In this document: in pieces, positions 27,859 through 36,738 of the stretch | Position numbering within the stretch: position 1 is the stretch's first letter | Layout: each line of letters starts with the position of its first letter | Origin: Chelativorans multitrophicus | GTDB taxonomy: Bacteria > Pseudomonadota > Alphaproteobacteria > Rhizobiales > Rhizobiaceae | Reading direction: 5' to 3' | NCBI RefSeq assembly: GCF_011317445.1 | Contig: NZ_JAAAPL010000009.1 | Coordinates: forward strand, 1 to 64,000 | Length of the DNA stretch: 64,000 nucleotides | Notes under the pieces: model-generated | Databases searched by the model: none | The model's input: only the letters and a program-made list of their open reading frames with translations | Told to the model about the DNA's origin: nothing | Position numbers and translations under genes: made by a program

Positions 27859-28914
27859 CTACCGCGCTGCTTCCATTGCGGATCTTACGATCTCGACCTG
27901 CGTGCCCACGTTTTCGGCAAGGTAGGCGTTGTCGGGAACAATGAGCTGATGGTCCGCGGCCGTGGTGCCGTCGAAGAACTCTGGCGAGAAGTCGGAATTG
28001 ACAGGGATGCTGTCAAATCCGGCCGTGAAGGCCTTCTGCCCAGCCGGGCTGAGCAACCAGGAGGCAAAGAGTTCTGCCGCAGGCCTGTTCGGCGCCGCTT
28101 CGAGAACCGCGATGGACGAGTCGGATGTCGGTGTGCCTTCCGTCGCCCAGTTGAAGGCAACCGGCTCTCCAGAGCCGATCTGCCGCTGCATCTGGGTGAT
28201 GGTAACAGGCGCGATTGCTCGTTCGCCCGTGATCAGCAGTTCGCCCAGCTCGCCGTGCCCTGCTGTGAGGTAGGGATCGTTGGCCGCGATGCCCTTCCAG
28301 TAGTCGGGGCCGTAACCTTCCTCGTCTGCAAGGTGTGTGGTTACGAACCACACGAAAGGATGAACAGCCGACGCCGTTGCAGGATCGGCCATGGCCATCA
28401 TGCCGCTCCATTTGGGATCGGTCAGTTCGAGCCAGGATCGAGGCGAGTCCTCGGGAGCGATGATCGAGGTGTTGTACCCGATGACGTACGGAATTGTCGC
28501 CACGGTATGGATACGTCCGTTCTCGGAAAGGAGATTTTGCGGGATACCGGACGTATCCGCAGGCTCGAAACTCAGGAACGCATCAGGATTGCGGATGTCG
28601 AGTTCGGCGATGGCGGAACCGCCACCCCAGATGATGTCCGCCCTGTTGCGGTTTGCGTTGAGTTCAAGCTGCAGCGTTGTGACAAGCTGGCCCGTAGGCT
28701 GCTCGAACAGCGTGACGCTGATGCCCGGATACTGCTCCTCGAAGATGTCGACGACAGGCTGGGCGTCGACGGCACCGTGTCCGAGATAGATCAGCAGGTC
28801 TCCGCTCGGATCCTGCCCATATGCAGGCATCGCAACCGCGCCGGCAATGATCAGTGCATAGATGCCAGGCATAACGCCCGCACCCAAACGCATTGTTTCT
28901 AGTCGATTTTTCAC
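27859..28914 (-). CDS. ABC transporter substrate-binding protein, AfuA/FbpA-like
   Basis: A 351-residue periplasmic binding protein from a GTG start preceded by GGGAGG. The signal peptide has the hydrophobic run ALIIAGAVAMPAYG, with cleavage just after. The mature part starts with LLIYLGHGAVDAQPVVDIFEEQYPG, typical of the family-1/AfuA group, and contains DIIWGGGSAI and RPAAELFASWLLSPAGQKAF. It delivers substrate to the fused permease encoded just upstream. The ligand is unknown. Confidence 0.88.
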   Translation of the reverse strand: MKNRLETMRLGAGVMPGIYALIIAGAVAMPAYGQDPSGDLLIYLGHGAVDAQPVVDIFEEQYPGISVTLFEQPTGQLVTTLQLELNANRNRADIIWGGGSAIAELDIRNPDAFLSFEPADTSGIPQNLLSENGRIHTVATIPYVIGYNTSIIAPEDSPRSWLELTDPKWSGMMAMADPATASAVHPFVWFVTTHLADEEGYGPDYWKGIAANDPYLTAGHGELGELLITGERAIAPVTITQMQRQIGSGEPVAFNWATEGTPTSDSSIAVLEAAPNRPAAELFASWLLSPAGQKAFTAGFDSIPVNSDFSPEFFDGTTAADHQLIVPDNAYLAENVGTQVEIVRSAMEAAR

Positions 28915-28953
28915 CTTTTCCTCCCTCTTCAGTGAATGACAAACAACAGGTTT

Positions 28954-30771
28954 CTAATCGTCGCTGGCCTCCAGCAGGGACCTCCCTACAACCTTCATTG
29001 CGACAAGCATGGTTATTCCGATGACCAGAAGCAGAATGATGCCCATTGCGGCCGCGGCCTGGACGCCGCCCGTGCCCTCCCAGGCCGCGATCATCGCTGT
29101 GGACACGACTTCGGTACCCGGCCCCTTGAGCATGATCGAGGCGCTAAGCTCCGGCAGGCACTGAACAAAGACCATGATCCACGCGTACAGAAGGCCGCGC
29201 TTGACCAGCGGAACAGTCACAAACATCAGAGTTTGCATCCAGCTCCCCCCGGAGATGCGGGAAGCTTCTTCCAGCTCGGACCCGACCTGAATCAAGGCGT
29301 TCTGGGAAATGCGGACGCCAAAGGGGATATTGGAAGCCACATAGGCCAGCAGCAGGATCGAAAGCGTCCCATAGACCGGGAAATATCCGAGCGGCGGCGA
29401 AAGATATGTGACAATCAACCCGACCGCGAAGGACGTGCCGGCAATTCCGAGGGGCAGGATGGCGATATAGTCGAGAATGCCGCTGCCCGTTATCCTGGTC
29501 CGCACCACGATGTAGGCGACCACCACCCCCAGCACCACAACCGAGGTGGCCGCGGAAAAGCTCAGGATGAGGCTGTTGCCGAAAGCCTCAAGGAAAATGG
29601 GCGAGCTGAATACGAATTCGTAGGCCCGGAAGCTGAAATTGTCCCAGCGCAACCCAAGGCCACGCGCGCCCATGAACGACACAAGCAGTATCGCGATATA
29701 CGGGATGACGCATGTGGCCAGCGCGTAGACCGCGCCAAGCGCCGTAAAGAGATGGCGACCCCACCCAAGATCGAGCATGGCCGGACGGAAGCTCTTGCCG
29801 CCGATGGTCTGGAACAGCCTAACATTCCTGATGCTGAGCCTATAGAGGAACAGCATAAACAGGGACCCGATGGCCAGGACGATCGAGAGTGCACCGGACG
29901 CCTGGAAACTCCCTGTCACCAGCAGCGCATTGCGAATCTCGATAGTCAGATAGTCCATCTGCAAAAGGTAAGGCGTGCCATACAGCGTAAGGGTCACCGT
30001 GAAGGCCAACAGGCCGCCCGACAGGATCGCATGCCGCATCAGCGGGATTGTGATCGTCATGATCATCTTGCCGGGACGCGCGCCGTTCAGACGGGCAGCC
30101 TCCTCGAGCGAGGGATCCATGTTTTCGAGAAGCGGTGCGGTCTGAATAAAGACGAACGCCACTCCGCTCGGCAGTGCGAGCAACAGGAAGCCAAGGATCG
30201 AGAATACGTTGAAGGGGCCGTAGCTGGTATCGATCTGGAAAAGATCGCGGACCAGGACATTGATCCAGCCATTGGTCGGCCCAATCAGCGCGATATAAGC
30301 CATCACGATCAGGAACGGCGGACTGAACAGCGTCAGAAGTATCGCAACACGCACAATCTTCTTGCCGTACATCCTTGTGCGTGCAACCCCGAACGAGAGC
30401 GGCACGCCCACAAGCACGCTCAGGACGGCAACGCCGCTCGAAACGAGCAGGGTCGTGTAAAGAGCACGCTGGACGCGCGGCAACGCCAGTTGCTCGAAAT
30501 ACGCGCCAAGCCCCAGGTCGCCAGAGCCCGCACCCAGGCTGACCAGAAGCAGCGCAAGCATCGGCGCCACCACAAGCAGGAGCAGCAGGAGAACTGCGGC
30601 CACCCAGATGATGCGTGTGGCGAACGCACCACCAAAGCCGCTTTTCGGCTTCACCTTCAGCCGCTGCATGCCGGACGCGTCGTCCGCGCTGACAGACGTC
30701 GCCGTCATCTCAGCGCCCACCCCCTTACCAGGGTCGTCCATTCTCGCTTGCCTGACGGCCCGAATATCCAT
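28954..30771 (-). CDS. ABC transporter permease, fused double-domain AfuB type
   Basis: At 605 residues it joins two permease domains with about twelve membrane segments. The first starts near residue 50 (IIWVAAVLLLLLLVVAPMLALLL), the second near 345. Two EAA coupling loops are seen: EEAARLNGARPGKMIMTITIP and EEASRISGGSWMQTLMFVTVP. One chain therefore supplies the whole channel of the importer. It is the first gene of the left-going operon, starting about 75 bases from the palindrome at 30.85 kb. Confidence 0.9.
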   Translation of the reverse strand: MDIRAVRQARMDDPGKGVGAEMTATSVSADDASGMQRLKVKPKSGFGGAFATRIIWVAAVLLLLLLVVAPMLALLLVSLGAGSGDLGLGAYFEQLALPRVQRALYTTLLVSSGVAVLSVLVGVPLSFGVARTRMYGKKIVRVAILLTLFSPPFLIVMAYIALIGPTNGWINVLVRDLFQIDTSYGPFNVFSILGFLLLALPSGVAFVFIQTAPLLENMDPSLEEAARLNGARPGKMIMTITIPLMRHAILSGGLLAFTVTLTLYGTPYLLQMDYLTIEIRNALLVTGSFQASGALSIVLAIGSLFMLFLYRLSIRNVRLFQTIGGKSFRPAMLDLGWGRHLFTALGAVYALATCVIPYIAILLVSFMGARGLGLRWDNFSFRAYEFVFSSPIFLEAFGNSLILSFSAATSVVVLGVVVAYIVVRTRITGSGILDYIAILPLGIAGTSFAVGLIVTYLSPPLGYFPVYGTLSILLLAYVASNIPFGVRISQNALIQVGSELEEASRISGGSWMQTLMFVTVPLVKRGLLYAWIMVFVQCLPELSASIMLKGPGTEVVSTAMIAAWEGTGGVQAAAAMGIILLLVIGITMLVAMKVVGRSLLEASDD

Positions 30772-30845
30772 CGATTTGGCATCCCCTCCTCCTGCAGACG
30801 CGTCCCTCTCGCTCTGACTAACCTGCGCAAATCGCGGATGTCAAC

Positions 30846-30866
30846 TATACAATTTGACATTGTATA
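30846..30866. promoter_or_regulatory. Perfect palindrome, probable GntR operator between divergent operons
   Basis: TATACAAT and ATTGTATA flank TTGAC, an 8+5+8 perfect inverted repeat. It lies 75 bases before the left-going permease gene and 127 bases before the right-going enolase gene. Arms of this kind resemble FCD-type GntR operators, and such a regulator is encoded at 33.97 kb. TTGACA overlaps the centre as a possible rightward -35 box; TGTCAA at 30838-30843 could serve leftward. One bound dimer could control both operons. Confidence 0.7.
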
Positions 30867-30992
30867 TCCGATATGATTTTACATTTGCCCTGAGTTAGGG
30901 CGGAGTTGCCGATACAAAACGCCCGGAAATTCGGCCAACCCAAGGCGTTGAAACGGGAAGTGGCCGAGCACGCGAGGAGGAGAAATCTACCG

Positions 30993-32192
30993 ATGACGTC
31001 AACCGTCCAGGCCGTTAGCCAATCGCAGTCGGGCCGCGACAGCACCATCGCTCGTGTCGAGCTGTTCCTGTTTAAGCAGGAAATGCAGAATGTCGCGTTC
31101 GACGTCAGCCCGAGCGGGATCGACATGCCGGACGTGCGGTCAAGCCGGACCAGGTTGGCAATTACACTCGAGACCAGGGATGGCTGCAAGGGCGAGTATA
31201 TCGGAGGGCGCTCGGATATCGTTCCGCACCTGAGCTTTGGCGCCAAACGGGTCCTCGGCCAAAGCGCGTTCGACCGCGAACGATTTTACACCGATCTGCG
31301 CCGTCATCTGCGCAAGGAAGATCGTATCGGCCTGAGCCAGCTGGATATCGTTTTGTGGGACTGGCTCGGCAAGCAGCTCGGCGCCTCGGTCTCCGATCTC
31401 CTGGGTGGCGGCAAGGACCGGCTTCCCGCATATGCGAGCACCTGGTTCGGCGGCGACGGCAGCGGCCTGGAACATCCCGAGGCTTATGCCGACTTCGCCG
31501 AGGAGTGCTACGGACTCGGCTACCGGGCTTTCAAGATGCACGGGTGGGTTGATGGTAACGTCGAACGGGAGCGGTCGGCGATTCTGAAGCTTGGGGATCG
31601 TGTCGGTGGCCGCATGAATCTCATGCACGATGCGGCCTGCCACCTGATTACCTTTGCTGATGCACTTGCGGTCGGGCGCGCCTGCGACGAAGCCGGGTTC
31701 TTTTGGTATGAGGATCCCTACAGCGATCTCGGCCTGTCGGCGCACTCGCATCGCCGGCTTCGCGAACTTCTAAAGACGCCAATCCTTCTCGGAGAGCACG
31801 TGCGCGGCCTTGAATCCCTGGCCACCCTGGTTCTGGCGGGCGGCACCGATTTCGTACGGGCGGACCCCAATTTCGACATTGGCATTACAGGCACCATGAA
31901 GATTGCGCACTTTGCCGAGGCCCTCGGAATCGACGTGGAGCTTCACGGCTGCGGCCCGGCGCACAGGCAATGCATGGCTGCGATCCGGAATACAAATTAT
32001 TACGAGCTCTCGATGGTCTCCCCGTCTCGAGGGCAGCCCGTGAACCCGTTCTATGCCGGCGGATACTCGGACCTGCTCGACGATGTGGACTCCGATGGAT
32101 CTTTCCCGGTTCCGAAGGGACCTGGTCTCGGTGTCGAATACGACTGGGATGTGGTCACGCGCAATTTGGTCAATCACATCGTCATCGAGTAA
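30993..32192 (+). CDS. Enolase-superfamily enzyme, probable sugar-acid dehydratase
   Basis: It has 399 residues from ATG 30993, chosen because GAGGAGGAGA precedes it. The catalytic layout is FKMHGW (Lys region), LMHDAACHL (metal Asp), FWYEDPYSD (metal Glu), LLGEHVRG (metal Glu) and ELHGCGPAHRQ with a carboxy His. That fits the mandelate racemase subgroup with a full acidic ligand set, unlike the paralogue at 25.5 kb. A role in dehydrating or epimerising a hydroxy acid is likely. It is the first gene of the right-going operon with hydroxypyruvate isomerase and GarR. Confidence 0.87.
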   Translation: MTSTVQAVSQSQSGRDSTIARVELFLFKQEMQNVAFDVSPSGIDMPDVRSSRTRLAITLETRDGCKGEYIGGRSDIVPHLSFGAKRVLGQSAFDRERFYTDLRRHLRKEDRIGLSQLDIVLWDWLGKQLGASVSDLLGGGKDRLPAYASTWFGGDGSGLEHPEAYADFAEECYGLGYRAFKMHGWVDGNVERERSAILKLGDRVGGRMNLMHDAACHLITFADALAVGRACDEAGFFWYEDPYSDLGLSAHSHRRLRELLKTPILLGEHVRGLESLATLVLAGGTDFVRADPNFDIGITGTMKIAHFAEALGIDVELHGCGPAHRQCMAAIRNTNYYELSMVSPSRGQPVNPFYAGGYSDLLDDVDSDGSFPVPKGPGLGVEYDWDVVTRNLVNHIVIE

Positions 32193-32245
32193 TTGCCCCG
32201 AAAGCTTTATCGCCCGTCGCCCAACTCATCCAGACGAGACCGCCC

Positions 32246-33040
32246 TTGCCGAAATTTTCAGCAAATCTATCCATGTTGTACAGCGAATGGCCCTTTCTCG
32301 AGAGGTTTGCCATGGCCGCAGCGGACGGTTTTCAAGCCGTCGAATATCTGCGCCCTTATGACGAGACCCCCGAGGCGATATGCGAGCAGCTTGAACGCCA
32401 CGACCTCGTCCAGGCACTTTTCAACCTGCCCGCCGGGGACTGGGCAGCGGGCGAACGCGGAATCGCCTGCATGCCGGACCGCGTCGAGGAGTTCAAGGCA
32501 GGCGTCGAGGTTGCGATCCGTTATGCGCAGGCGTTGAAGTGCAGCAAAATCAATTGCCTCGCCGGGATTGCCCCGACAGATGCCAGTGCTGCGGTTCTCG
32601 AGGTAACGCTGATCAGCAATCTCTCCCATGCCGCGGCGAGGCTGCGAGATGTCGGGATCGATCTGCTGATCGAGCCGATCAATTTGCGGGACATTCCTGG
32701 CTTTTTTGTATCAACGACCGATCATGCCGAGCGCATCATCGACGCCGTCGGGGCCGATAATCTGTTCATCCAGTATGACCTCTACCACACGCAGATCATG
32801 CAGGGTGACCTGATCTGCGGCTATGAGCGGCTTAGGGAGCGCATCGGGCATATCCAACTGGCCGACACCCCCGGCCGACACGAGCCCGGCACTGGGGAGA
32901 TCAACTTCGCAAACGTCCTGCCCGCCCTCGATTCGCTGGGATATGGCGGATTCGTCGGCTGCGAATACAAGCCCCTCGCCGGAACGCGCGAAGGCCTTAT
33001 CTGGATGAAGCCATACCTGCAGGGAGGAGTTGGAGAATGA
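32246..33040 (+). CDS. hyi: Hydroxypyruvate isomerase family protein
   Basis: It has 264 residues from a TTG at 32246, giving the family start PKFSANLSMLYSEWPFLERF; an ATG nine codons later would lose it. Expected active-site acids are in LLIEPIN (Glu), QYDLYH (Asp/His) and CEYKPL (Glu). Members interconvert hydroxypyruvate and tartronate semialdehyde, or related keto-aldoses. Its stop overlaps the next ATG by four bases, and the next gene makes the reductase that uses tartronate semialdehyde, so the two are coupled in expression and probably in chemistry. Confidence 0.87.
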   Translation: MPKFSANLSMLYSEWPFLERFAMAAADGFQAVEYLRPYDETPEAICEQLERHDLVQALFNLPAGDWAAGERGIACMPDRVEEFKAGVEVAIRYAQALKCSKINCLAGIAPTDASAAVLEVTLISNLSHAAARLRDVGIDLLIEPINLRDIPGFFVSTTDHAERIIDAVGADNLFIQYDLYHTQIMQGDLICGYERLRERIGHIQLADTPGRHEPGTGEINFANVLPALDSLGYGGFVGCEYKPLAGTREGLIWMKPYLQGGVGE

Positions 33041-33921
33041 ATATCGGGTTTATCGGTCTCGGGATCATGGGCCGGCCGATGGCAGGCCATCTGATCGACG
33101 CCGGCTATACGGTGCACCTCAATCGCGTGAAGCCTGTTTCCCAGCACCTGGTCGACAAGGGGGGCCGCGCTGTTGCGACAGCCAAGGCTGTTTCAGAAGC
33201 AGCCGATGTGATCATCCTGATGGTCCCGGACACGGACGACGTGGAAACGGTCCTGTTTGGCGCTGACGGCGTGGCGGAAGGACTTTCGCCCGGCAAGTTG
33301 ATCATCGACATGAGTTCGATCTCACCGGTGGCGACCAAGGCCTTTGCCGAACGCATCGAGGCCCTGGGCTGTGACTATCTGGATGCACCGGTTTCCGGCG
33401 GCGAAGCAGGTGCAATCAACGCGAGCCTGACGATCATGGTCGGGGGCAATCCGGAGGTGTTCGAGAAAACGCGACCTCTATTCGAAGTCCTGGGAAAATC
33501 GATAACCTTTATCGGACCGGCGGGCAGTGGGCAGATCACCAAAGTTGCCAATCAGATCGTGGTCGGGTTGACCATTGAGGCGGTGGCCGAGGCGCTTACG
33601 TTCGCGCGTGTGGCCGGGGCTGATCCGGTGAAGGTCAGGGAGGCACTGTCGGGGGGACTCGCTGCATCCAAGATTCTGGAGATGCACGGTGAGCGGATGA
33701 TCAAGCGAACGTTCGATCCGGGGTTTCGCATCCGCTTGCACCGCAAGGACATGAGCATTGCAGTCGACTCAGCCCGCCAACTTGGTCTAGCCCTTCCCAA
33801 CGTTGCACTTGTTGAGCAAATGATGAATTCAGCAATCGCGCGCGGCGACGGGGATAAAGACCATTCAGGCCTTGTCCGGACTATCGAGGCCTTGGCCGGC
33901 GCTTCCCCGGACCCAGAGTGA
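33037..33921 (+). CDS. garR: 2-hydroxy-3-oxopropionate (tartronate semialdehyde) reductase
   Basis: It has 294 residues, normal for the beta-hydroxyacid dehydrogenase family. The Rossmann motif is GLGIMGRPM at the start, the substrate loop DAPVSGGEAGA near 116-126, and the catalytic Lys in GQITKVANQ near 170. The carboxy end FDPGFRIRLHRKDM is shared with the broken copy at 8.2-8.7 kb. The reaction is tartronate semialdehyde plus NAD(P)H to glycerate. With hydroxypyruvate isomerase it forms a short route to central metabolism. Confidence 0.88.
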   Translation: MNIGFIGLGIMGRPMAGHLIDAGYTVHLNRVKPVSQHLVDKGGRAVATAKAVSEAADVIILMVPDTDDVETVLFGADGVAEGLSPGKLIIDMSSISPVATKAFAERIEALGCDYLDAPVSGGEAGAINASLTIMVGGNPEVFEKTRPLFEVLGKSITFIGPAGSGQITKVANQIVVGLTIEAVAEALTFARVAGADPVKVREALSGGLAASKILEMHGERMIKRTFDPGFRIRLHRKDMSIAVDSARQLGLALPNVALVEQMMNSAIARGDGDKDHSGLVRTIEALAGASPDPE

Positions 33922-33972
33922 TCCAGGTGGGAAAATATTGCGGGACGCGGTAAGACCACGATTTAACGGGCA

Positions 33973-34683
33973 ATGCGGCAAAGTGAAAAAATGGCAAAAA
34001 GCCTCATAAAAAGACCTCCACCGTTGGGCGACGAAGTCTACAACGCGATCTACGCGCGCCTCATGTCGCTGAAGATTCCACCCGGCGGTCGCATTTCTAT
34101 CGACAGCCTCGCAAGAGATTTGGGCGTTTCGCAGACACCTGTGCGTGAAGCGCTGTCGCGTCTGGAGGAACAGGGTCTGGTCGTAAAAACGCACCTGATG
34201 GGATACAGCGCCGCCGATCAGATGGCTGTAGAAAGGTTCGACCAGCTCTATGAGTTGCGGCTGCTGCTTGAACCCGTGGCGGCAGCAAGAGCCGCTGCCA
34301 ATATGTCGAAAGAATCTAAAAAGGCGCTGGCTAAGCTCTCACAAAGCATCGAACCCGGCTCCAAGATGTCTCTCACTGCATACGGCCACTTCGCACGAAA
34401 GGATCAAGAATTTCATGAATTGATTGCACAGGGCAGCGGCAACGAACTCATTCGAGAGTGCTTGGCCAGGCTGCACATACACGTGCACCTCTTCCGCCTG
34501 TTCTATCACGCACACGCAGCCCAAGCGGCGTTTGACGAGCATCAGACGATTGTGACCGCCATCATCGCAGGCGATTCAGAGGCGTCGGCCGACGCGATGC
34601 GGGAACATATCGAACGGTCACGCGAACGGTTTAGACCGGCTTTCGACTCCGGAACCACCGATTTGCCTCTGCTGCTTCCATGA
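33973..34683 (+). CDS. GntR-family transcriptional regulator, FCD subfamily
   Basis: It has 236 residues. The winged helix spans about 18-80 (YNAIYARLMSLKIPPGGRISID, DLGVSQTPVREALSRLEEQGLV), followed by an FCD ligand domain ending with the ADAMREHIERSRERF helix. Starts at 33973 and 33991 are both possible. As last gene of the right-going operon it is the natural candidate to bind the palindrome at 30846-30866 and to autoregulate. The ligand is probably an organic acid of the pathway. An IS6 remnant lies immediately downstream. Confidence 0.88.
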   Translation: MRQSEKMAKSLIKRPPPLGDEVYNAIYARLMSLKIPPGGRISIDSLARDLGVSQTPVREALSRLEEQGLVVKTHLMGYSAADQMAVERFDQLYELRLLLEPVAAARAAANMSKESKKALAKLSQSIEPGSKMSLTAYGHFARKDQEFHELIAQGSGNELIRECLARLHIHVHLFRLFYHAHAAQAAFDEHQTIVTAIIAGDSEASADAMREHIERSRERFRPAFDSGTTDLPLLLP

Positions 34684-34689
34684 TGGGTT

Positions 34690-35041
34690 TAGGGGGTGGC
34701 GAAATGCAGCGCCAAGATGCCCGCCAATATGACGGCGGCCAAGGAAAAAGGACTTGAAGCCGAGCATAGACCGGACGCGCCGCTCGATCCGACGATGGTC
34801 CTGTTCAATCCGGTTATTGAGGTATTGGCTCTGACAGACGCGGATCGGCTTCAGTGACCGTTGCGATTGGTCTCGAAGCCGGGTCTCACCATTGCAGGCA
34901 ACAATTGCTTGCCGGTTCGTCTGGCTACCGTCAATGACGAAGAACTCGACCGTGTCGCCCACGCTGTCGACCGCGCGGTAAAGATACTTCCAGCGACCGC
35001 GCACCCGGACATATGGTTACCGTGTGGTTTGCGACAGAGCC
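34690..35041 (-). mobile_element. IS6-family remnant with internal deletions
   Basis: On the minus strand the 14-mer GGCTCTGTCGCAAA (35041-35028) is the left end. It is followed almost at once by RGRWKYLYRAVDSVGDTVEFF, skipping the first ninety or so codons of an IS6 transposase. The frame then jumps in phase to VIDGSQTN, losing about 25 codons, and runs through NNRIEQDHRRIERR with the catalytic Glu. The first catalytic Asp (DET) is lost. No right terminal repeat is recognisable near 34690. It cannot transpose by itself. Confidence 0.8.
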
Positions 35042-35093
35042 ACCGCCTGCAACAAGGTGCTTGCCATGGGGTTTGGACATGGTCGTCGCCTCC

Positions 35094-35819
35094 TCAGCGT
35101 CCGGTCCTTGCACGCCATTCGGCATACTTCTTCTGGTTCTCATCCTCCGTGGCCGGATAGAGCCCTATCACGGCAGCACCCGCCTTGACCTCCTCGAGCA
35201 CGAAATCCTCAAAGCTCTCCATCCCCAAACATTCGTCGGCGATTTCTTCTGCGAGATGGGCCGGAATCACCATCACGCCGTCGCCATCACCCACCAATAC
35301 GTCGCCGGGGAATATCGCGACATCGCCGCAGGCGATCGGCACATTGATATCGAGCGCTTCATGCAGCGTCAGGTTGGTCGGAGCGGAAGGACCGGCACAA
35401 TAGGCCGGCATATCCAACGCACCAATGCCCGCCACGTCCCTGAACCCGCCGTCGGAAACGACACCGGCCGCGCCGCGCAATGCCAGTCGTGTTACAAGGA
35501 TCGACCCTGCGGTTGCCGCGCGCGCGTTCTTGCGCGCATCCATCACCAACACCCAACCGGCAGGGCAGGTCTCGATGGCCACACGCTGGGGATGATCGGC
35601 TTTGCGGAAGACGGTGATCGGATTGCGGTCTTCGCGCGCGGGAATATAGCGCAAGGTGAACGCCTGGCCGACCATGTTCGTCGGCTTGGGCGAGACGCGC
35701 GTCACCCCCTGGATGAACTGGTTACGCAGGCCGCGCTTGTAGAGCGCCGTCGCAATCGAAGCGGTCGACACTTGTGAAAGCTTGCCGCGTGTCTCGTCGG
35801 AAAGGGCGTAATCGGTCAT
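35094..35819 (-). CDS. RraA-family aldolase-like protein
   Basis: It has 241 residues from ATG 35819, with GAGG five bases upstream; an in-frame TTG at 35834 is less likely. Family landmarks are ATALYKRGLRN, FTLRYIPARED, and GVVSDGGFRDVAG near 119-131, where Asp123, Arg127 and Asp128 form the usual metal/substrate site. Relatives include 4-hydroxy-4-methyl-2-oxoglutarate/oxaloacetate aldolases as well as RNase E inhibitors; the operon points to aldolase or decarboxylase chemistry. It is the last gene of the IlvD-DapA-RraA group. Confidence 0.82.
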   Translation of the reverse strand: MTDYALSDETRGKLSQVSTASIATALYKRGLRNQFIQGVTRVSPKPTNMVGQAFTLRYIPAREDRNPITVFRKADHPQRVAIETCPAGWVLVMDARKNARAATAGSILVTRLALRGAAGVVSDGGFRDVAGIGALDMPAYCAGPSAPTNLTLHEALDINVPIACGDVAIFPGDVLVGDGDGVMVIPAHLAEEIADECLGMESFEDFVLEEVKAGAAVIGLYPATEDENQKKYAEWRARTGR

Positions 35820-35826
35820 GGGAACC

Positions 35827-36726
35827 TCAAACAAGGGAGTTTTCGGAAAGAAATTGGCTCAGGCGGTCGGCTTGCTGCCCGGTCAGCGGCCAGGCTGACG
35901 GCGGACGCGTCGGACCGCAATCAAGTCCTTGCGCGATCAGCGCGGCCTTGACGGCGGTAACGTTCGTGCCTGCCATTTCTTCAGCGCGGATATCCTCGAA
36001 CACCTTCATGCCGGAAATCAGCATATTGGCTTTGGAATAGTCGCCTGCATCGAGCGCGTCGTGGATTGCTACCGATCTTTCCGGCCAGACATTCATCAGT
36101 CCGGACGTGAAGCCCCGCGCTCCAACCGCGTAGAAAGTCGGCGCCCACACTTCGGCAAGACCGCCGACCCAGACGATCGATGGATCGCAGGCCGCGCGGG
36201 CCTCGGCAAGACGAATTGGATTGGGTGTCGCCCACTTGACGCCCTGGACGGTAGGGAGCGCGCAAAGATCGGCTATCGCCTTGGTGCCGATTAGATCGTT
36301 GCGCAGATAGAGCATTATCGGCAATCCGCCGGATGCGTCGCTGAGCGCACGAATGTAATCGCCAATTCCGCGCGGCGCGACAAACGGATCCGGGGGCTGA
36401 TGAACCATCAGTGCCGCAGCGCCCGCTTCAGCAGAGACCCGCGCCAGCCGCATGGCGTCTCGCAAGCCGCGCCCCACGCCTGCTATGACCGGTGCGCGGC
36501 CGTCCACCATTGCGACGACTTCCTGCACCATCCGACAGGCCTCGTCGGTGGTTAGCGCATAAAATTCACCGGTATTGCCGTTGACGACGGGCAAGTGAAC
36601 GCCGGCCTTCAAGGCGCGATCGATGATGGATTGAAGCCGGAGTGGCGCTACTTCGCCCGCTTCGTCATAAGGCGTCACAAGGATGCCCGAGATGCCGGTG
36701 AGTGCGTGCGCGAGGATTGCCGTCAT
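35827..36726 (-). CDS. Dihydrodipicolinate synthase/N-acetylneuraminate lyase family protein
   Basis: It has 299 residues, a TIM-barrel class I aldolase. NGNTGEFYALTTDE near 49-62 is the carboxylate-binding loop, Tyr140 in MLYLRND and the Schiff-base Lys164 in GVKWATPN are the catalytic pair. In sugar-acid operons this family acts as 2-keto-3-deoxy-acid aldolase or dehydratase, downstream of IlvD-type enzymes. It is spaced seven bases from the RraA gene and twelve from the dehydratase, so the three are one operon. Confidence 0.87.
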   Translation of the reverse strand: MTAILAHALTGISGILVTPYDEAGEVAPLRLQSIIDRALKAGVHLPVVNGNTGEFYALTTDEACRMVQEVVAMVDGRAPVIAGVGRGLRDAMRLARVSAEAGAAALMVHQPPDPFVAPRGIGDYIRALSDASGGLPIMLYLRNDLIGTKAIADLCALPTVQGVKWATPNPIRLAEARAACDPSIVWVGGLAEVWAPTFYAVGARGFTSGLMNVWPERSVAIHDALDAGDYSKANMLISGMKVFEDIRAEEMAGTNVTAVKAALIAQGLDCGPTRPPSAWPLTGQQADRLSQFLSENSLV

Positions 36727-36738
36727 TCCTGTTTCTCC

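Noticed and set aside
26662-30771. Dedicated ferric-iron importer
   Set aside because: The subunits resemble AfuABC/FbpABC, but the operon continues into sugar-acid enzymes, making an organic ligand likelier.
28936-30876. Plus-strand open frame of 646 codons opposite the fused permease gene
   Set aside because: It mirrors the permease in another frame, is rich in His, Arg, Gln and Asp with no known domain, and arises from GC-rich codon bias.
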